From Candidatus Hydrogenedentota bacterium (GTDB lineage Bacteria > Hydrogenedentota > Hydrogenedentia > Hydrogenedentales > CAITNO01): DNA of 5,999 nucleotides. Location: NCBI GenBank assembly GCA_007124105.1, contig SLFT01000136.1, positions 1-5,999 on the forward strand, in the 5' to 3' direction. The translations under genes were made by a program, and so were the position numbers. Shown here piece by piece: positions 5,023 through 5,999 of the stretch (position 1 is its first letter; each line of letters starts with the position of its first letter). A model generated the notes under the pieces. It searched no databases. It was not told where the DNA came from and saw only the letters and a program-made list of their open reading frames with translations.

Positions 5023-5999
5023 ATGTCGAGAGTTTTTGTCCTGGGCCTTCTTTTGAGCGCCGCCGCAGCAGCCGAGACTGAGCCGCCGTTGCGATACCCG
5101 TATTGGCAGATGATCACGGAAATTAATGGGACTATCGAGGAAGATTTTCCAAGACCTGCGAGTGTGTCGGACAACAACCGCAGGAATGAATACACCTATC
5201 CCTTCGAGATGTTTAGACACCTCTACGCGGCGGATATATTGCAAGCGGCCCGGGAAGGCGCGCTGGTAGCGCGGCTGCAAGCGGGGGAGGATGCGTCCGA
5301 CGCGGAAATTGAAGCGCTTGTGTTGCGTAATGTCGCCGTCGCCCTCGAATATCTTCCCATGCTCATTCAACGCGACGAGGACATTGACGAGCTGGCGCTG
5401 TTGCTGGCAAAACGCGACGAGGACGACGTGTTGCGTCTGTATCTGCTCCGGAACACCTACCCTGGATTTGCGCCTGTGAGTCTGTTGTCGGTGTCGCTTT
5501 CCGAACTGATTGACATGCACGACGACAACTATAATAAGTGGACGCTGCAAGTGGCAACCCATCCCCGGGAAACGCCGCAGATACAGTGCGTGGCGCTGCA
5601 AATCTATTACGCGCGCCTGTGTCGCGATTATGAGCGGGCGCTACGGGCTGATCCCGCCGTGCGTGCGTTCATGGACGGCAATGAACATGTCCATCCTCAT
5701 ACGGTTATACAGGAAAACGCTCTGGAACTGGCCATGGACACAACCACCGCATTACGGCAAATCAGGCGGCGCGCCCATGAATTCGCCAGCGCTATCGCCG
5801 GCCATATTGCCGAAGGAAGCGTACGGGATGAACAGGTCAAGGATATTACGCGCGACATATTAACGGACATGCGCGAGAACATTGACGGCATTAACAAGGC
5901 GCAAATTGACGCGTATCTTGCGGGGAAGGCGCAGGGGGAAATGGCGTTCCCATCCATGCCCATGCCAACGGCTCAACCGCAAATGCCGATGCCCATGCC
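5023..5999 (+). CDS. Predicted exported protein of unknown function, 3' end outside the window
   Basis: From ATG 5023 the frame stays open for 325 residues to the right edge. The first 17 residues look like a Sec signal peptide: Arg3, a hydrophobic stretch VFVLGLLLSAAAAA, then a likely cut after the Ala run before ETEPP. No lipobox Cys is seen. The mature part is mostly helical in character and acidic in places. An imperfect repeat occurs at about 116-143, where RDED starts at 117 and again at 131, each followed by a Leu-rich stretch. The C-terminal part visible becomes Met/Pro/Gln-rich from about 307 (MPMP occurs at 312-315 and again at 321-324). I recognise no family and assign no function. 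The gene follows the secretion ATPase by 67 bp, so co-expression through leaky termination is possible, and the product may act in the envelope. That link is inference from position only. Confidence 0.85.
   Translation, partial: MSRVFVLGLLLSAAAAAETEPPLRYPYWQMITEINGTIEEDFPRPASVSDNNRRNEYTYPFEMFRHLYAADILQAAREGALVARLQAGEDASDAEIEALVLRNVAVALEYLPMLIQRDEDIDELALLLAKRDEDDVLRLYLLRNTYPGFAPVSLLSVSLSELIDMHDDNYNKWTLQVATHPRETPQIQCVALQIYYARLCRDYERALRADPAVRAFMDGNEHVHPHTVIQENALELAMDTTTALRQIRRRAHEFASAIAGHIAEGSVRDEQVKDITRDILTDMRENIDGINKAQIDAYLAGKAQGEMAFPSMPMPTAQPQMPMPM

Noticed and set aside
4978..5601. 207-residue minus-strand open frame, with a 167-residue one at 4692-5195
   Set aside because: Both lie opposite genes with ribosome binding sites and, for the exported protein, a signal peptide. 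They are rich in Arg and His, typical of antisense translation.

Overview
The window carries two divergently oriented blocks around a 259-bp intergenic region (2732-2990). The leftward block is a tight three-gene operon: a UDP-glucose/GDP-mannose dehydrogenase family protein (2731-1385), a double-hotdog MaoC-like acyl dehydratase (1395-517) and the N-terminal part of an AMP-forming acyl-CoA synthetase (497 to beyond base 1). The first two genes overlap by 11 bp and the next pair is 19 bp apart, so co-transcription is very likely. The rightward block is a GspE/PilB-type secretion or pilus assembly ATPase (2991-4955), then a predicted exported protein of unknown function (5023 to beyond the right edge).

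The organism cannot be named from the sequence. Base composition looks moderately GC-rich, ribosome binding sites are purine-rich Shine-Dalgarno type, and a GspE/PilB ATPase next to a signal-peptide protein points to a bacterium that makes type IV pili or a type II secretion system, most likely with a diderm envelope. That is inference.

The most unusual point is the nucleotide-sugar dehydrogenase. Its NAD-binding fold and the catalytic Lys, Asn and Asp positions are kept, but the catalytic Cys that defines four-electron UDP-sugar dehydrogenases is Gly261. It is also translationally overlapped with lipid/acyl-CoA type genes rather than with glycosyltransferase genes. A two-step oxidation to a uronic acid by the classical thioester route is therefore doubtful, and the operon may serve an undescribed acyl or sugar-lipid pathway.

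The rightward block has a good sigma-70-like promoter (TATAAT at 2941-2946) which fixes the ATPase start at 2991. It also has a perfect 12-bp inverted repeat inside the ATPase gene (3958-3987), a hairpin followed by a T-rich run lying over the ATPase stop codon (4936-4970), and a perfect 14-bp palindrome (4976-4989) just before the exported-protein gene. No tRNA, rRNA, CRISPR array, insertion sequence or other mobile element was seen.
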